Below are positions 1-8,707 of a stretch of 64,000 nt of DNA, piece by piece. Both the position numbers and the translations under genes were made by a program. The notes beneath the pieces were generated by a model that saw nothing but the letters and a program-made list of their open reading frames with translations, was not told the DNA's origin and did no database searches. The DNA comes from Gammaproteobacteria bacterium UBA2168 (GTDB taxonomy: Bacteria > Pseudomonadota > Gammaproteobacteria > Pseudomonadales > Azotimanducaceae), in assembly GCA_002327525.1 (NCBI GenBank), contig DCWG01000125.1, forward strand, positions 24,172-88,171. The letters run 5' to 3'. How positions within the stretch are numbered: position 1 is the stretch's first letter; the number at the start of each line of letters is the position of its first letter.

Positions 1-2
1 TC

Positions 3-1268
3 AACATCGCGAGTCTCGGTGCGCGTTGCACACTCATCGGCCGCGTGGGTGACGATGAAGCGGGACGGGATCTCGCCGATACGCTGCACGCGGCGGGCGT
101 GGTCACGGACTTCGTAGTGGCAGACGACTGGCCGACGGTGGTCAAGCTGCGAGTGTTGAGCCAAGGGCAGCAACTGCTGCGCACTGATTTCGAACAGCCC
201 CACACAGCCGACATCGGAGACGCCTTGCTCGACCGCTTTGAAGCTCACCTGTCAAGCGCCGGGGCAGTGGTATTGCAGGACTACGACAAGGGCGTGCTTG
301 CAGATCCGGAGGTACTCATCGCGCGTTGCCGCGCGGCGGGTGTGGATGTCGTGGTCGATCCCAAGTTCAAACCGCTCTCGCGGTATGCGGGCTCCACACT
401 GGTCAAGCCCAATGTCGTTGAAATGCAGGCCGCCGTGGGCAGCTGGTCGTCTTCCGAGGAGCTGGTCGAGAAAACGCGAGCGCTATGCGTGGCAAACGAT
501 GTCGGTGCCTACGTCGTCACGCAGGGCGGCGCGGGTGTGAGCGTAGTGACGGCGGACGAAGACCATTTCGTGCCGGCACGTCAGGTGGAAGTGTTCGACG
601 TAACGGGCGCGGGGGACACGACTGCCGCGGTGCTTGCCGTGGCTCGAAGTCTCGGCTGGCCGCCGCTGCGTGCGGCACAGCTCGCCAACATCGCCAGCAG
701 CATCGTCGTCACCAAATCAGGAACGGCAACGGTTAGTGGCCCGGAACTGGCGATGGTCGTGTCGCAGCAGTCTCGTGGAGACCGGGGTGTGATGGACCGG
801 GATCAGTTGCTGCATGCCGTGGCATACGCGCGCGCGCAGGGAGAGCGGGTCGTGTTCACCAATGGCTGTTTCGACATCCTGCATGCGGGACACGTCAGCT
901 ATCTGGAAGAAGCGCGGGCGCTCGGAGAACGCCTGATCGTCGCGGTGAACGACGACCAATCGGTGACGAGACTAAAGGGCCTGGGCCGACCGATAAACGA
1001 ACTCGAGCGACGACAGCGTGTGTTGTCGGGTCTCGAATCCGTGGACTGGGTGGTGGCATTTACCGAGGACACACCGGAACCTCTGCTGGAGGCATTGCAC
1101 CCCGATGTGCTGGTCAAGGGAGGAGACTACGCACCCTCAGAGGTGGTCGGCGCCGAGATCGTCACGGCCTACGGCGGCGAGGTGCGCGTGCTCTCTTTGG
1201 TGGAAGACTGCAGCACCACCAAGATCCTGGAGAAAGCCGGGCCGTTGCAAGGTCAGGGTGCCGAATAA
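3..1268 (+). CDS. hldE: HldE, bifunctional heptose kinase/adenylyltransferase (5' partial)
   Basis: The protein makes ADP-heptose for the LPS inner core: it phosphorylates heptose-7-phosphate at C1 and then transfers AMP. The reading frame is already open at base 3, and the first visible codons (NIASLG) match a site about 55-60 residues into known HldE, so the start lies outside the window. The N-terminal half is a PfkB-type kinase with the GAGD catalytic motif near base 610. The C-terminal half is a nucleotidyltransferase with NGCFDILHAGH (HxGH) near base 865 and a VKGGDY motif near 1110. About 421 residues are visible. waaA, another LPS gene, lies 4 kb away. The call is secure. Confidence 0.95.
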   Translation, partial: NIASLGARCTLIGRVGDDEAGRDLADTLHAAGVVTDFVVADDWPTVVKLRVLSQGQQLLRTDFEQPHTADIGDALLDRFEAHLSSAGAVVLQDYDKGVLADPEVLIARCRAAGVDVVVDPKFKPLSRYAGSTLVKPNVVEMQAAVGSWSSSEELVEKTRALCVANDVGAYVVTQGGAGVSVVTADEDHFVPARQVEVFDVTGAGDTTAAVLAVARSLGWPPLRAAQLANIASSIVVTKSGTATVSGPELAMVVSQQSRGDRGVMDRDQLLHAVAYARAQGERVVFTNGCFDILHAGHVSYLEEARALGERLIVAVNDDQSVTRLKGLGRPINELERRQRVLSGLESVDWVVAFTEDTPEPLLEALHPDVLVKGGDYAPSEVVGAEIVTAYGGEVRVLSLVEDCSTTKILEKAGPLQGQGAE

Positions 1269-1409
1269 GGCGAACCGTGTTTTCCACGTATAGGTAGTAC
1301 CGGTTCCGGCGGCCATCATGATGGTAGAGGCCGCGTATCCGGTGTCGTTGGAAGGCGCCGGTGAGGCATGGCCGACGCACATTGGCAAGCCATGTATGAA
1401 GGACGCGAA

Positions 1410-1892
1410 ATGATCAAAGAGGTCAGCGCAGACATACTGCTCAGCAAGGCTCAGGTTCTGGCGCATGGCGTAGCACCTGAAGATCACTTCAACCAGGGAC
1501 TCGCACCGGCGCTGCGTCAGCAGTACCCGGCCATGGCCAAGGATTTCCGGCACTACTGCCAGGTTGTACACCCCAAGGCGGGAGAGCTCTGGGCGTAGGC
1601 AGGTGCTGACGCAAAGAGGGTGGTCAATCTGCTGATGCAAACCGCACCCAAGTCCAAACAATCGCACCCGGGTAAAGCGACGACACACAACGTCAACTGC
1701 GCGCGGCGAGCCTTACGCAAGCTCATCGACAAAGAGGGCTTCAAGAGCGTTGCGCTTCCGCGTATCGCCACCGGTGTCGGGGGTCTCGACTGGGACGACG
1801 TCCGACCGCTGATCGAAAACCACCTCGGCGATTTGAGCATCAAGGTGTACGTCTACACCACCTACCGCAAAGGGGTGAGTGCGGGGTCTTGA
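1410..1892 (+). pseudogene. Macro-domain (ADP-ribose-binding) protein interrupted by an in-frame TAG
   Basis: Macro domains bind or hydrolyse ADP-ribose and related metabolites. Bases 1410-1598 read MIKEVSADILLSKAQ...GELWA and stop at TAG (1596-1598). The same frame continues at once with AGADAKRVVNLL and runs to 1892, including ATGVGGLDWDDV and a VYVYTT ending. Both halves belong to one small macro-type protein of about 160 residues. In relatives as I recall them the interrupted position is Trp (ELWAWAG), so one TGG to TAG change would explain the break. ATG 1410 is chosen because GAAGGA precedes it. It could be a true pseudogene, a sequencing error or a readthrough codon. Confidence 0.7.
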
Positions 1893-1906
1893 GCGTGGGG
1901 TTTGTG

Positions 1907-3040
1907 TCAGGTGGGCGCCATTTCCATATACAGCGCAGACAGGCGACGCAACTGGGCTTTGAGGTCGCGCTCTATCGAGCGTAAGTGCCGGCGCGCACCG
2001 CGTCGCATGTCCTTGCTGGTGGACGCTATCTTTGCCCGAAGGGCCTTCCACTCATCCAGACACTCGAGAAACTGGCGGTATTCGGCATCGAGCAACGCAC
2101 TCCAGCGCTCGGTCTGGGTCGCGGGTGCGTCAGTGTTGGCCAGGCGCTGTTCGGTGAGTTTGAGCTGGGTTGCGACCCGCGCTTCGTGGATGCGAAAGTG
2201 CTCGTTTTTTTTGAGGTTTGATGCCAGTCCCAGCCAAGAAGCCAGACTGATCAGCCACTTGGTTGGGTCGTAGTCGTACCAGCGGATGCCGTTTCGGTAG
2301 TCCGTTTGGAAGCGGTGATGAAAATTGTGATAACCCTCGCCGAACGTAAAGAAAGCCAGGAAGCCGTTGTCTCGCGCCGTAGCTTCGGGATCGAACGGCC
2401 GCCGTCCCCAGTAGTGTGCTAGCGAATTGATGAAGAACGTCGCGTGGTGAACTATCACCAGGCGCGCCACTCCCATCAGCAGCAGGTTTGCCAGCCAGTC
2501 ACCGGTGAGATAGCCCACCAACAGCGCAGGCGCGAAGTTCATCGTAAGGGTGATGGGTACGTAGTAGCGGTGCTGCCACACCACGATGCGATCTTTTTTG
2601 AGATTGGCCACATTGCTGAAGTCTTCCTCGCCCGACGGCCAGTCGCGCAGCATCCAGCCGATGTGGGAGAACCACAGCCCTCTACCCGCGCAGTAGGGGT
2701 CTTTCTCGTCGTCGTCGACGTAGCGATGGTGGCGCCGGTGTCCGCTGGCCCACGCGAGCACGCTGTTTTCTACAGCAGCAGCCCCGAACAGCGCGAAGAA
2801 CAGACGCAGGGTCCAGTGTGCCTGGTAGGTGTTATGTGCCCAGAGACGGTGGTAACCGGCGGTGATGGAGATGCCGGTGAAGCCGCAGAACAAGACGCAG
2901 GCGAGCCAGGCGCTCCATTCGAAGCCGATGCTCATCGCATACCATGGCACGCCGACGACGCTGATGAGGAGCGTCGATATAAACAGGGTGCTTTGCACCA
3001 CGAGCAGTGGGGGGGTGGATTGTTCGTTCACGTCTTTCAC
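1907..3040 (-). CDS. Membrane acyl-CoA/acyl-lipid desaturase
   Basis: This is a di-iron membrane desaturase that introduces a double bond into a fatty acyl chain, probably delta-9. From the GTG at 3040 the protein has 377 residues. The three histidine boxes are HRLWAH (64-69), HRRHHR (101-106) and HNFHH (238-242), with hydrophobic segments between them. A charged, helical C-terminal tail of about 100 residues follows. The frame stays open to 3157, but that start would add a non-hydrophobic leader overlapping the aldo-keto reductase gene, so a GTG at 3040 or 3031 is preferred; neither has a strong ribosome site. It is the last gene of a reverse-strand group of three. Function is clear, exact substrate and start are not. 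Confidence 0.88.
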   Translation of the reverse strand: MKDVNEQSTPPLLVVQSTLFISTLLISVVGVPWYAMSIGFEWSAWLACVLFCGFTGISITAGYHRLWAHNTYQAHWTLRLFFALFGAAAVENSVLAWASGHRRHHRYVDDDEKDPYCAGRGLWFSHIGWMLRDWPSGEEDFSNVANLKKDRIVVWQHRYYVPITLTMNFAPALLVGYLTGDWLANLLLMGVARLVIVHHATFFINSLAHYWGRRPFDPEATARDNGFLAFFTFGEGYHNFHHRFQTDYRNGIRWYDYDPTKWLISLASWLGLASNLKKNEHFRIHEARVATQLKLTEQRLANTDAPATQTERWSALLDAEYRQFLECLDEWKALRAKIASTSKDMRRGARRHLRSIERDLKAQLRRLSALYMEMAPT

Positions 3041-3119
3041 AGGTTGGGATGTTGTTGTGCGTGCGGCCGGGATGCTATCAAGGCTGGGTGGCCGGGCAAA
3101 CCTCCAAAGTGCGATGATG

Positions 3120-3890
3120 TCAGGCGGCTGGTTGTGACGATGCGAGCACTTCGGCATTGGCCGTCAGGTGAGCGGGACTGATGGTGCCGACCACGATGCT
3201 GCTGACAGCGGGCTCGGCGGCGATGCGGGGTAGATCGGTAGCCGTGCCATGGCCACTCACGAGGGCTTTTTTGATGAACACTCCGCAGCCGGCAAGTCCG
3301 GCTTCGCGGATCACCCCGAGTTCGGAAGTGTCGGCCGCGTTCAGCGTCGCCATGATGACATCCGCACCCTTTTTAAGGGCGAGCCGTGCTCCGTCAACGG
3401 TTTTGTGAGAAACGCCGACCGCGCGCACGACGCCGTGCTGTTTCAGTTCCAGTAGTGCATCCAGCGTGCCATGGCGCTCCAGAATGTCGAGGTCGCTGCC
3501 GTCGGAGTGGATGAGCACGACGTCGAGGTAGTCGGTCGCCAATCGCAGCAGAGACCGTTCTACGCTTGCGCGGGCGTGTTCCGGTGAGAAGTCGTAGCGT
3601 GAGCCGCCCTCGTCGTACTCTTCACCCACCTTGGTAGCCACGATCCAACGCTCCCGACGGCCCTTCAGCAGGACACCGAGCCGCTCCTCGCTGGTCCCGT
3701 ACGCGGGTGCCGTGTCGATGAGGTTGATGCCGACATCCATCGCGCTATCGAGCAATCGGTGCAGTTGCGCGTCGCTCGGCAGGGTGAACGCTCGCGGATA
3801 TTTGACGTCCGTATTGCGACCGATCTTAACGGTGCCGAGACCCAGCAGAGAAACCTCGATACCTGTTTTGCCGAGTTGCCGAAGTTCCAC
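3120..3890 (-). CDS. Aldo/keto reductase
   Basis: This is an NAD(P)H-dependent carbonyl reductase of the aldo/keto reductase superfamily, 256 residues. The catalytic tetrad is visible: Asp59 and Tyr64 in DTAPAYG, Lys87 in VATKVG and His128 in VLIHSDG. The end holds the usual SSIVVGT cofactor segment. The start is taken as the GTG at 3890, one base past the stop codon of the upstream FAD oxidoreductase, which implies translational coupling; the longer open frame upstream overlaps that gene. The same pair (FAD oxidoreductase then aldo/keto reductase) occurs near waaA in Pseudomonas, which supports a shared but unknown role. The substrate cannot be read from sequence. Confidence 0.88.
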   Translation of the reverse strand: MELRQLGKTGIEVSLLGLGTVKIGRNTDVKYPRAFTLPSDAQLHRLLDSAMDVGINLIDTAPAYGTSEERLGVLLKGRRERWIVATKVGEEYDEGGSRYDFSPEHARASVERSLLRLATDYLDVVLIHSDGSDLDILERHGTLDALLELKQHGVVRAVGVSHKTVDGARLALKKGADVIMATLNAADTSELGVIREAGLAGCGVFIKKALVSGHGTATDLPRIAAEPAVSSIVVGTISPAHLTANAEVLASSQPAA

Positions 3891-3891
3891 G

Positions 3892-5085
3892 TCAGACCCA
3901 GGGTGGTGTGGCCGGTGGTGGTCGCGGCAGATCGATATCGACGCTGTCGGAGTACGCGGGCGGCGGCAGCTGTGCCAGTACACGATCTCCGAGATCCGGC
4001 GCCAGGGACAGTTTCGTCGGCCAGCACACCAGTACTTGACCGACGCGTTTCGCGTAAGCGTTGTCGGGTTTCAGAAGGCGGTGTTGAGCTGGTTCCGCGC
4101 GATCCACACGAAGTGTGGAAAACTCGGCCTTGTCTAGATCGACCCAGGGTATGCACACCTTCAATTCGTCCCTGGCGTGAGCGATCTGATCGGCTTGCGT
4201 GCGATCTACTCCGCTCGTGGCGAGACGCCCCCCCAGATACCACAACCAGCGATTGCGCTGCGTGCGTCCTGTAGGGTGGCTCGTGATCGTCAGGCGCGGC
4301 TCCGGGGTCTTGATGCCGGTGAGGCAGTGCGCGTAGATGGGGTGAGGGTAGTCGTGGCGGACGACCACCTGGTGCAGGGGCCGACGCTGCATGGGAACCT
4401 GGTCGATGCCGAGGGCCGTGCACAGTCGTTCGCTGCCCGTGCCGGCGGCCACGATCAGGCTGGTACACACAAGGCTACGGCCGTCGAGATCCAGGCGCAC
4501 GCCCTCGTCGCTGCATTCGGCATGTTCCACGCTGTGCTGGAAGATGCGCTCGCGTACCGGTTGGGCCAGACGTGCAACCAGCGCGGCGGTGTCCAGCACG
4601 AAGTCATTGAGCCGGTATAGGCGGCCTGAAAAGCCATCCGCGAATGCCTGCGGATAGTCCCTTTCCTGAACCCTCTCGATGCGCCCCCGCAGGCCGCGGC
4701 TGGCAAAAAAGGAAGTCAGCGACCCCAGCGCGTTGTCTGCGGCGTACAGATAGTAGTAGTGCGAGAGCGGCGGCAGTCCGCTGAGGTCGACCTCACCTTC
4801 GCCGCGAAGGCAGGCACGCCAGCGTTCCGGCATGGCGGCGATGGCCTCGGACGCCCCGGTGAGCGCTCCGCCGAGTGCATATTTCAGCCCCCCATGGATC
4901 ATGCCCTGGGAGGCAAGCGTCTGTTCGCCTCCCAGGCGGCCGGCCTCGAACAGCAATGCGCTGTATCCGAGCGCCGAGAGCCGGTTCAGTAACCACAGTC
5001 CGGCAATACCACCGCCAGCGATGACGATGTCGACTCGATGTTCGCGGCCATGTGAGGCGGTGATTGTGTTACCCGTGTCGGTCAT
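3892..5085 (-). CDS. FAD-dependent oxidoreductase, DAO type
   Basis: The 397-residue protein begins with a Rossmann FAD-binding motif, VDIVIAGGGIAGL (residues 18-30), followed by an acidic strand end (FEAG). GGEQTLASQG and GMIHGG resemble the flavin contacts of the glycerol-3-phosphate dehydrogenase/D-amino-acid oxidase group, and VAAGTGSE is the second dinucleotide motif. ATG 5085 is chosen because the Rossmann motif then sits at the usual distance; the frame upstream to 5361 runs into a repeat and the waaA start. The aldo/keto reductase follows after one base. A homologue sits in the same pair in Pseudomonas. The substrate is unknown. Confidence 0.85.
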   Translation of the reverse strand: MTDTGNTITASHGREHRVDIVIAGGGIAGLWLLNRLSALGYSALLFEAGRLGGEQTLASQGMIHGGLKYALGGALTGASEAIAAMPERWRACLRGEGEVDLSGLPPLSHYYYLYAADNALGSLTSFFASRGLRGRIERVQERDYPQAFADGFSGRLYRLNDFVLDTAALVARLAQPVRERIFQHSVEHAECSDEGVRLDLDGRSLVCTSLIVAAGTGSERLCTALGIDQVPMQRRPLHQVVVRHDYPHPIYAHCLTGIKTPEPRLTITSHPTGRTQRNRWLWYLGGRLATSGVDRTQADQIAHARDELKVCIPWVDLDKAEFSTLRVDRAEPAQHRLLKPDNAYAKRVGQVLVCWPTKLSLAPDLGDRVLAQLPPPAYSDSVDIDLPRPPPATPPWV

Positions 5086-5124
5086 GGCGCGACAGTAGCT
5101 TGAATCGGTAACTACCTCCAGAGG

Positions 5125-5187
5125 CCGGCTGGCCAAAAGCCAGGAGTCCGGCTGGCTAAAAGCCAGGAGGCCGGCTGGATAAACACC
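5125..5187. repeat. 23-bp tandem repeat with internal hairpins
   Basis: Two full 23-bp units (5125-5147 and 5148-5170) and a partial third (5171-5187) begin with CCGGCTGG. Each full unit contains CTGGC, a five-base A-rich loop and GCCAG, so each can form a small hairpin. The units differ at two positions. The array lies between the divergent FAD oxidoreductase and waaA genes, 24-86 bases upstream of waaA. It has no run of T on either strand, so it is not an ordinary terminator. Confidence 0.85.
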
Positions 5188-5210
5188 CGCGCCTTTCGTA
5201 CATTGGTGCG

Positions 5211-6497
5211 GTGTCAGCCCTTCTCTATCAGATCCTGTTGTATCTTGCGTATCCGCTGGTGCGTCTTCGGCTGAGGCTACGTGCGCGGCACGAACCAGAA
5301 TACGGTCGGCGTATCTCGGAACGTTTCGGTACGGTGCCGCCGGACGTGCCAGCCGGGGCAATCTGGTTCCATACGGTTTCCGCCGGCGAGACCATCGCGG
5401 CTGCGCCGCTCATTGCGGAACTCGCATCCATGTTCGATGCATCTCATCGAACACCCTTTCTGGTGACCACGATGACGCCGACCGGTTCGCACCAGGTGAC
5501 CGTCCGCCTCGCCGGCGTGGTGACCCATTGTTACGCGCCGTACGACTTTCGTGCCGGGGTTCGGCGCTTCTACGACCGGGTGCAGCCCAGGTTGCTGGTG
5601 CTGATGGAGACCGAACTCTGGCCAAACCTCATCGGTGAGGCAAAACGCCGGGGTGTACCCGTGTTGCTGGTAAACGGCCGCCTATCGGAGCGGTCCGCGC
5701 GTGGCTATGCACGCGTGGGCGGGCTTACACGACAAATGCTCAGCGGACTGCGGGCGATCGCCTGTCAGTATCCCGATCACGTGGAGCGCTTTATCGCACT
5801 CGGTGCCGATCCGGGGAAGCTCTCTGCACTCGGCAGCGTCAAGTTCGACGTCTCCCCGGGGGACGCGCATCATCGGGAAGTCGATCGGTTGACGATGCTG
5901 TTCGGTACTCAGGGCAGAGCGGTATGGATAGCGGGTAGCACCCATCCTGGCGAGGACGAAGTCGTACTGGCAGCACACCGCAGAGTCTTGGCGGCGGTTC
6001 CGGCCCTGCTGCTATTGGTACCGAGGCATCCGGTGCGCGCCGCGGACGTGCTCCAGCTTGCGCGCGAAGCTGGCTTCGAGGCATTGCGTGAGAGCGAAAT
6101 GAGTAGTGCGGCGCGTGCGGATGTCATTGTGTGTGACACCATGGGCGAGTTACAGGCTCTGTATGGCCTGTCCGACATTGCCTTTCTCGGCGGCAGTCTG
6201 GTGGGAGTGGGGGGGCACAATCCCATCGAGGCCGCTGTGTGCGAGCAACCCCTGGTGATTGGGCCGCATGTGTTCAATTTCCCGGATGTAGTGGCGATCT
6301 TCAAGGAGGCCGGTGTACTCACGATGGTTGCTGATGAGGAAGAACTTGCTGGCGTCATCGCGGCGGCATTACTCGATACGGAAGCGACACACACCGCGGG
6401 GAAGGCCGCGGCGGCGTTGGTGCGTGAAAACCGCGGCGCGACCGGACGATTACTTGAGCTACTGCGAGCCGAGATCGAGGCTGCGCTGGCTCAATGA
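5211..6497 (+). CDS. waaA: KDO transferase (lipid IVA 3-deoxy-D-manno-octulosonic acid transferase)
   Basis: WaaA adds KDO sugars from CMP-KDO to lipid IVA at the inner membrane. The 428-residue product has an N-terminal membrane anchor (LLYQILLYLAYPLV), the FHTVSAGE motif with Glu60 at the expected general-base position, METELWPNL near residue 130, and a C-terminal GT-B domain with GGSLVGVGGHNPIEAA for donor binding. GTG 5211 gives the family-typical start. The gene overlaps the convergent tolC gene by 39 bases at its 3' end. hldE near the window start works in the same LPS-core pathway. The number of KDO residues added cannot be told. Confidence 0.96.
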   Translation: MSALLYQILLYLAYPLVRLRLRLRARHEPEYGRRISERFGTVPPDVPAGAIWFHTVSAGETIAAAPLIAELASMFDASHRTPFLVTTMTPTGSHQVTVRLAGVVTHCYAPYDFRAGVRRFYDRVQPRLLVLMETELWPNLIGEAKRRGVPVLLVNGRLSERSARGYARVGGLTRQMLSGLRAIACQYPDHVERFIALGADPGKLSALGSVKFDVSPGDAHHREVDRLTMLFGTQGRAVWIAGSTHPGEDEVVLAAHRRVLAAVPALLLLVPRHPVRAADVLQLAREAGFEALRESEMSSAARADVIVCDTMGELQALYGLSDIAFLGGSLVGVGGHNPIEAAVCEQPLVIGPHVFNFPDVVAIFKEAGVLTMVADEEELAGVIAAALLDTEATHTAGKAAAALVRENRGATGRLLELLRAEIEAALAQ

Positions 6498-7877
6498 TGT
6501 GACCCGGTGCACGGAATCCGTGGGATCCATGAACTGATTGAGTTCCTGTAGGTCCTCTGGAATCAGCGTCCCCGTGGTCTGCTTGAGGAACATCAGATCG
6601 AGCACGTAGTTGTAGCGTGAATCAGCGTAGTCGAATTGGGACGAGTACAGGCGCTGTTGTGCTTGCAGCACGTCCACGATGTTACGCGTTCCCACCTCGT
6701 AGCCTGTTTGCGTCGCTTCGAGAGCGGAGGTGATGGAGGCGATGGCCTTCAGCCGTGCACTCACGCGTACCACGTCGGTCGCCACCGAACGGAACAGGTT
6801 GCGCGTATCGCGGGTCACCGTCAGTCGCTGGTTTTGCAGTTCCTGACGCGCTTGCTCGGCGAGTGCGACGGCTTCCTTGGTGAGCGAATGCGTGAACCCA
6901 CCCTGGTAGATGGGCAGAGAGATGCCGACTTGATAGGTCGTCTGATCGGTCTTGCCACTGAGAAATGACCGGCCACCAGTGGCAAGGTGGTTGTGGTTGA
7001 TGCCGGCCGTAATCGTGGGTAGGTGACCAGATCGGCGCGCGGCAACCGTGCGTTCAGCGGCTCGGAGCTGGGCCTTGGCGGCGATGATCGCGAGATTGGT
7101 GGCGAGTGCGGTAGTGACCCACTCTTCCTCGTTGGAGGGTTCCGGATCGACGATGGGCAGGGTGATCGACAGGCGGTCGACACTCTCATAGGGCTCGCCC
7201 GTGAGCGTGGCCAGCGTCTCGAAAAAGATGTCGTGGTCACCGGCTGCCTGGACACGTCGCACGACGGCGTTGTCGTAGGCCGCCTGGGCTTCGAGCACGT
7301 CGGTGATGGCCACGAGCCCGACGTCGAAGCGCTGCTGCACCTGTTCCAGCTGGCGTTTCACGGCCGCCTCCTCGGCGATGGTGGCTTCCAGCAGATCCTG
7401 TGCGCGCAGGACGTTCAGATAGGCCTGGATAACGCGTACGATGAGGTTCTGATCGACCGCCTCCAGGCTCGCTTCGGCCGCGTCCACGGATGACCTGGCG
7501 CTGCGGTACGTGAACCAGTTTGTCAGATTCACCACCGGCTGCTGGACACTGGCTTGCCAGCCGTGCTCGTTGAATTCCTCGCCCGGAACCTTGAGCGTGC
7601 CGACACCCGAGACAGTATTGGGGATGTGATCGGGAAACTCCCGGTCGTTCCAGGAGCTGGTCCCGCCGGTGGTGATGCTGGGCAAGAGCCCTGCGCGAGC
7701 CTGTGGAATCAGCTGCTGACGTGCCTGGAACTGCGCCTTGGCGCCGCCGAGCACGGGATCGTTTTGAACGGCGTGTGCATAGGCGTCTGCCAGATTGGCG
7801 GCCATGGTGCCGGGTGAGACGAACGCGACGACGACGAGCGCCACGCTGTAGAGCAGGGGTAACTTCACTTTCTTCAC
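6459..7877 (-). CDS. tolC: TolC family outer-membrane channel protein
   Basis: TolC forms the outer-membrane duct and periplasmic tunnel for tripartite efflux pumps and type I secretion. The 472-residue protein starts with a signal peptide (MKKVKLPLLYSVALVVVAF...TMAANL) and has the two-repeat coiled-coil layout with features such as NLADAYAHAVQNDP near the start and VDVLQAQQRLYSSQFDYADSRYNYV near the end. GTG 7877 is preceded by AAGGA at a good distance. No membrane-fusion protein or transporter gene is adjacent. The tolC/yqiB/cpdA/parE neighbourhood is ancestral in Gammaproteobacteria. The 3' end overlaps waaA. Confidence 0.95.
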   Translation of the reverse strand: MKKVKLPLLYSVALVVVAFVSPGTMAANLADAYAHAVQNDPVLGGAKAQFQARQQLIPQARAGLLPSITTGGTSSWNDREFPDHIPNTVSGVGTLKVPGEEFNEHGWQASVQQPVVNLTNWFTYRSARSSVDAAEASLEAVDQNLIVRVIQAYLNVLRAQDLLEATIAEEAAVKRQLEQVQQRFDVGLVAITDVLEAQAAYDNAVVRRVQAAGDHDIFFETLATLTGEPYESVDRLSITLPIVDPEPSNEEEWVTTALATNLAIIAAKAQLRAAERTVAARRSGHLPTITAGINHNHLATGGRSFLSGKTDQTTYQVGISLPIYQGGFTHSLTKEAVALAEQARQELQNQRLTVTRDTRNLFRSVATDVVRVSARLKAIASITSALEATQTGYEVGTRNIVDVLQAQQRLYSSQFDYADSRYNYVLDLMFLKQTTGTLIPEDLQELNQFMDPTDSVHRVTSLSQRSLDLGSQ

Positions 7878-8246
7878 CTGTGTCCTTTATCTATCCTTTC
7901 GAGCGCATCATTTTCCGGGCGTTGTGCGGCGGTTCCGGTATGTTTTAGCCGCTCTGCCGTCGGCAAACTCCATACGAACCTCAAAGTTTAGCATCTGGGC
8001 ACTCTACAGTGTCGCAGGAAGCGATGAATTGGTTTGTGCCAGGGGTCGAATTGTTGAGCAATAGGCAGTGACGCTTTGATCCGGCCCCGGTATATTTGGT
8101 GGCCTGCTTCCCGGAATGTGGCAGCCCCGAGCGGCGCCTCGAACCGGCCGACAGTCCTTAATTATCGGATTTGGAGGCACGCGCAAGCGGAAGCAAGCAG
8201 TAATTGAGAGATCTGAAGAACAGTTGGCGAGAGACATTCAAGCCCG
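7878..8246. other. Divergent intergenic region between tolC and yqiB
   Basis: This 369-bp stretch separates the reverse-strand tolC from the forward yqiB. In Escherichia coli nudF lies here; I see no remnant of it. It must hold the promoters of both transcripts, but no clear -35/-10 pair stands out. A reverse-strand 77-codon open frame (8004-8237) has no protein-like composition and was not called. Confidence 0.6.
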
Positions 8247-8699
8247 GTGACCGAGAAACGCTACAGCATCAACCTACCAGCGCACATGGCGGAGTGCGAC
8301 GCGAACTATCTGCGTCTGATGAAGCTGTTCCCGGGCATGCGGGAGCATGCGGAGCACGTCTTTGGCGTGGTGGTGGCAGGCGAGTCTCTGGAAGTCGTCA
8401 TCACCGTGCTCGAACGCGGCCCCTATACCACGCTGGTACGGATGAAGCAGCTTCCCGAAAGCACGTGGGGCACCAACCCGAGCATGACGGTGCGGCTGTA
8501 TCACGATGCGCGCAGCGCAGAGGTGGTGGAATATCAACGCGCACGCCATTTCAAAGCGGTATACGGTTACCCCAACGAGCGCATGCACCAGCGAGACGAG
8601 AAAGTGCAGGTCAACCGACTGCTTGGCGAGTTTCTGGCATTGTGTCTCAGTGACGGCGTGGCCGTGCGTGAGAGAGCCCCGGCACCCGTAAGTATCTGA
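8247..8699 (+). CDS. yqiB: DUF1249 family protein (YqiB-like)
   Basis: This 150-residue soluble protein belongs to the uncharacterised YqiB/DUF1249 family. Family features include the N-terminal YRRLMKL-like segment (NYLRLMKLFPG), VITVLERGPYTT in the middle, and the conserved YPNERMHQRDEK followed by NRLLGEFLALCL. GTG 8247 gives the expected N-terminus; no strong ribosome site is visible. It is followed after eight bases by cpdA, as in Escherichia coli, so co-transcription with cpdA is likely. The molecular function is unknown. Confidence 0.88.
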   Translation: MTEKRYSINLPAHMAECDANYLRLMKLFPGMREHAEHVFGVVVAGESLEVVITVLERGPYTTLVRMKQLPESTWGTNPSMTVRLYHDARSAEVVEYQRARHFKAVYGYPNERMHQRDEKVQVNRLLGEFLALCLSDGVAVRERAPAPVSI

Positions 8700-8707
8700 C
8701 CCCCCAA

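Noticed and set aside
1313-1324. Perfect 12-bp palindrome CCATCATGATGG after hldE
   Set aside because: Single short palindrome with no partner or T-run; likely chance.
2444-3181. Forward 245-codon frame opposite the desaturase
   Set aside because: Shadow of the desaturase histidine-box region; low protein likeness.
5125-5187. Repeat considered as a CRISPR array
   Set aside because: The units are directly adjacent with no spacers and no cas genes nearby.
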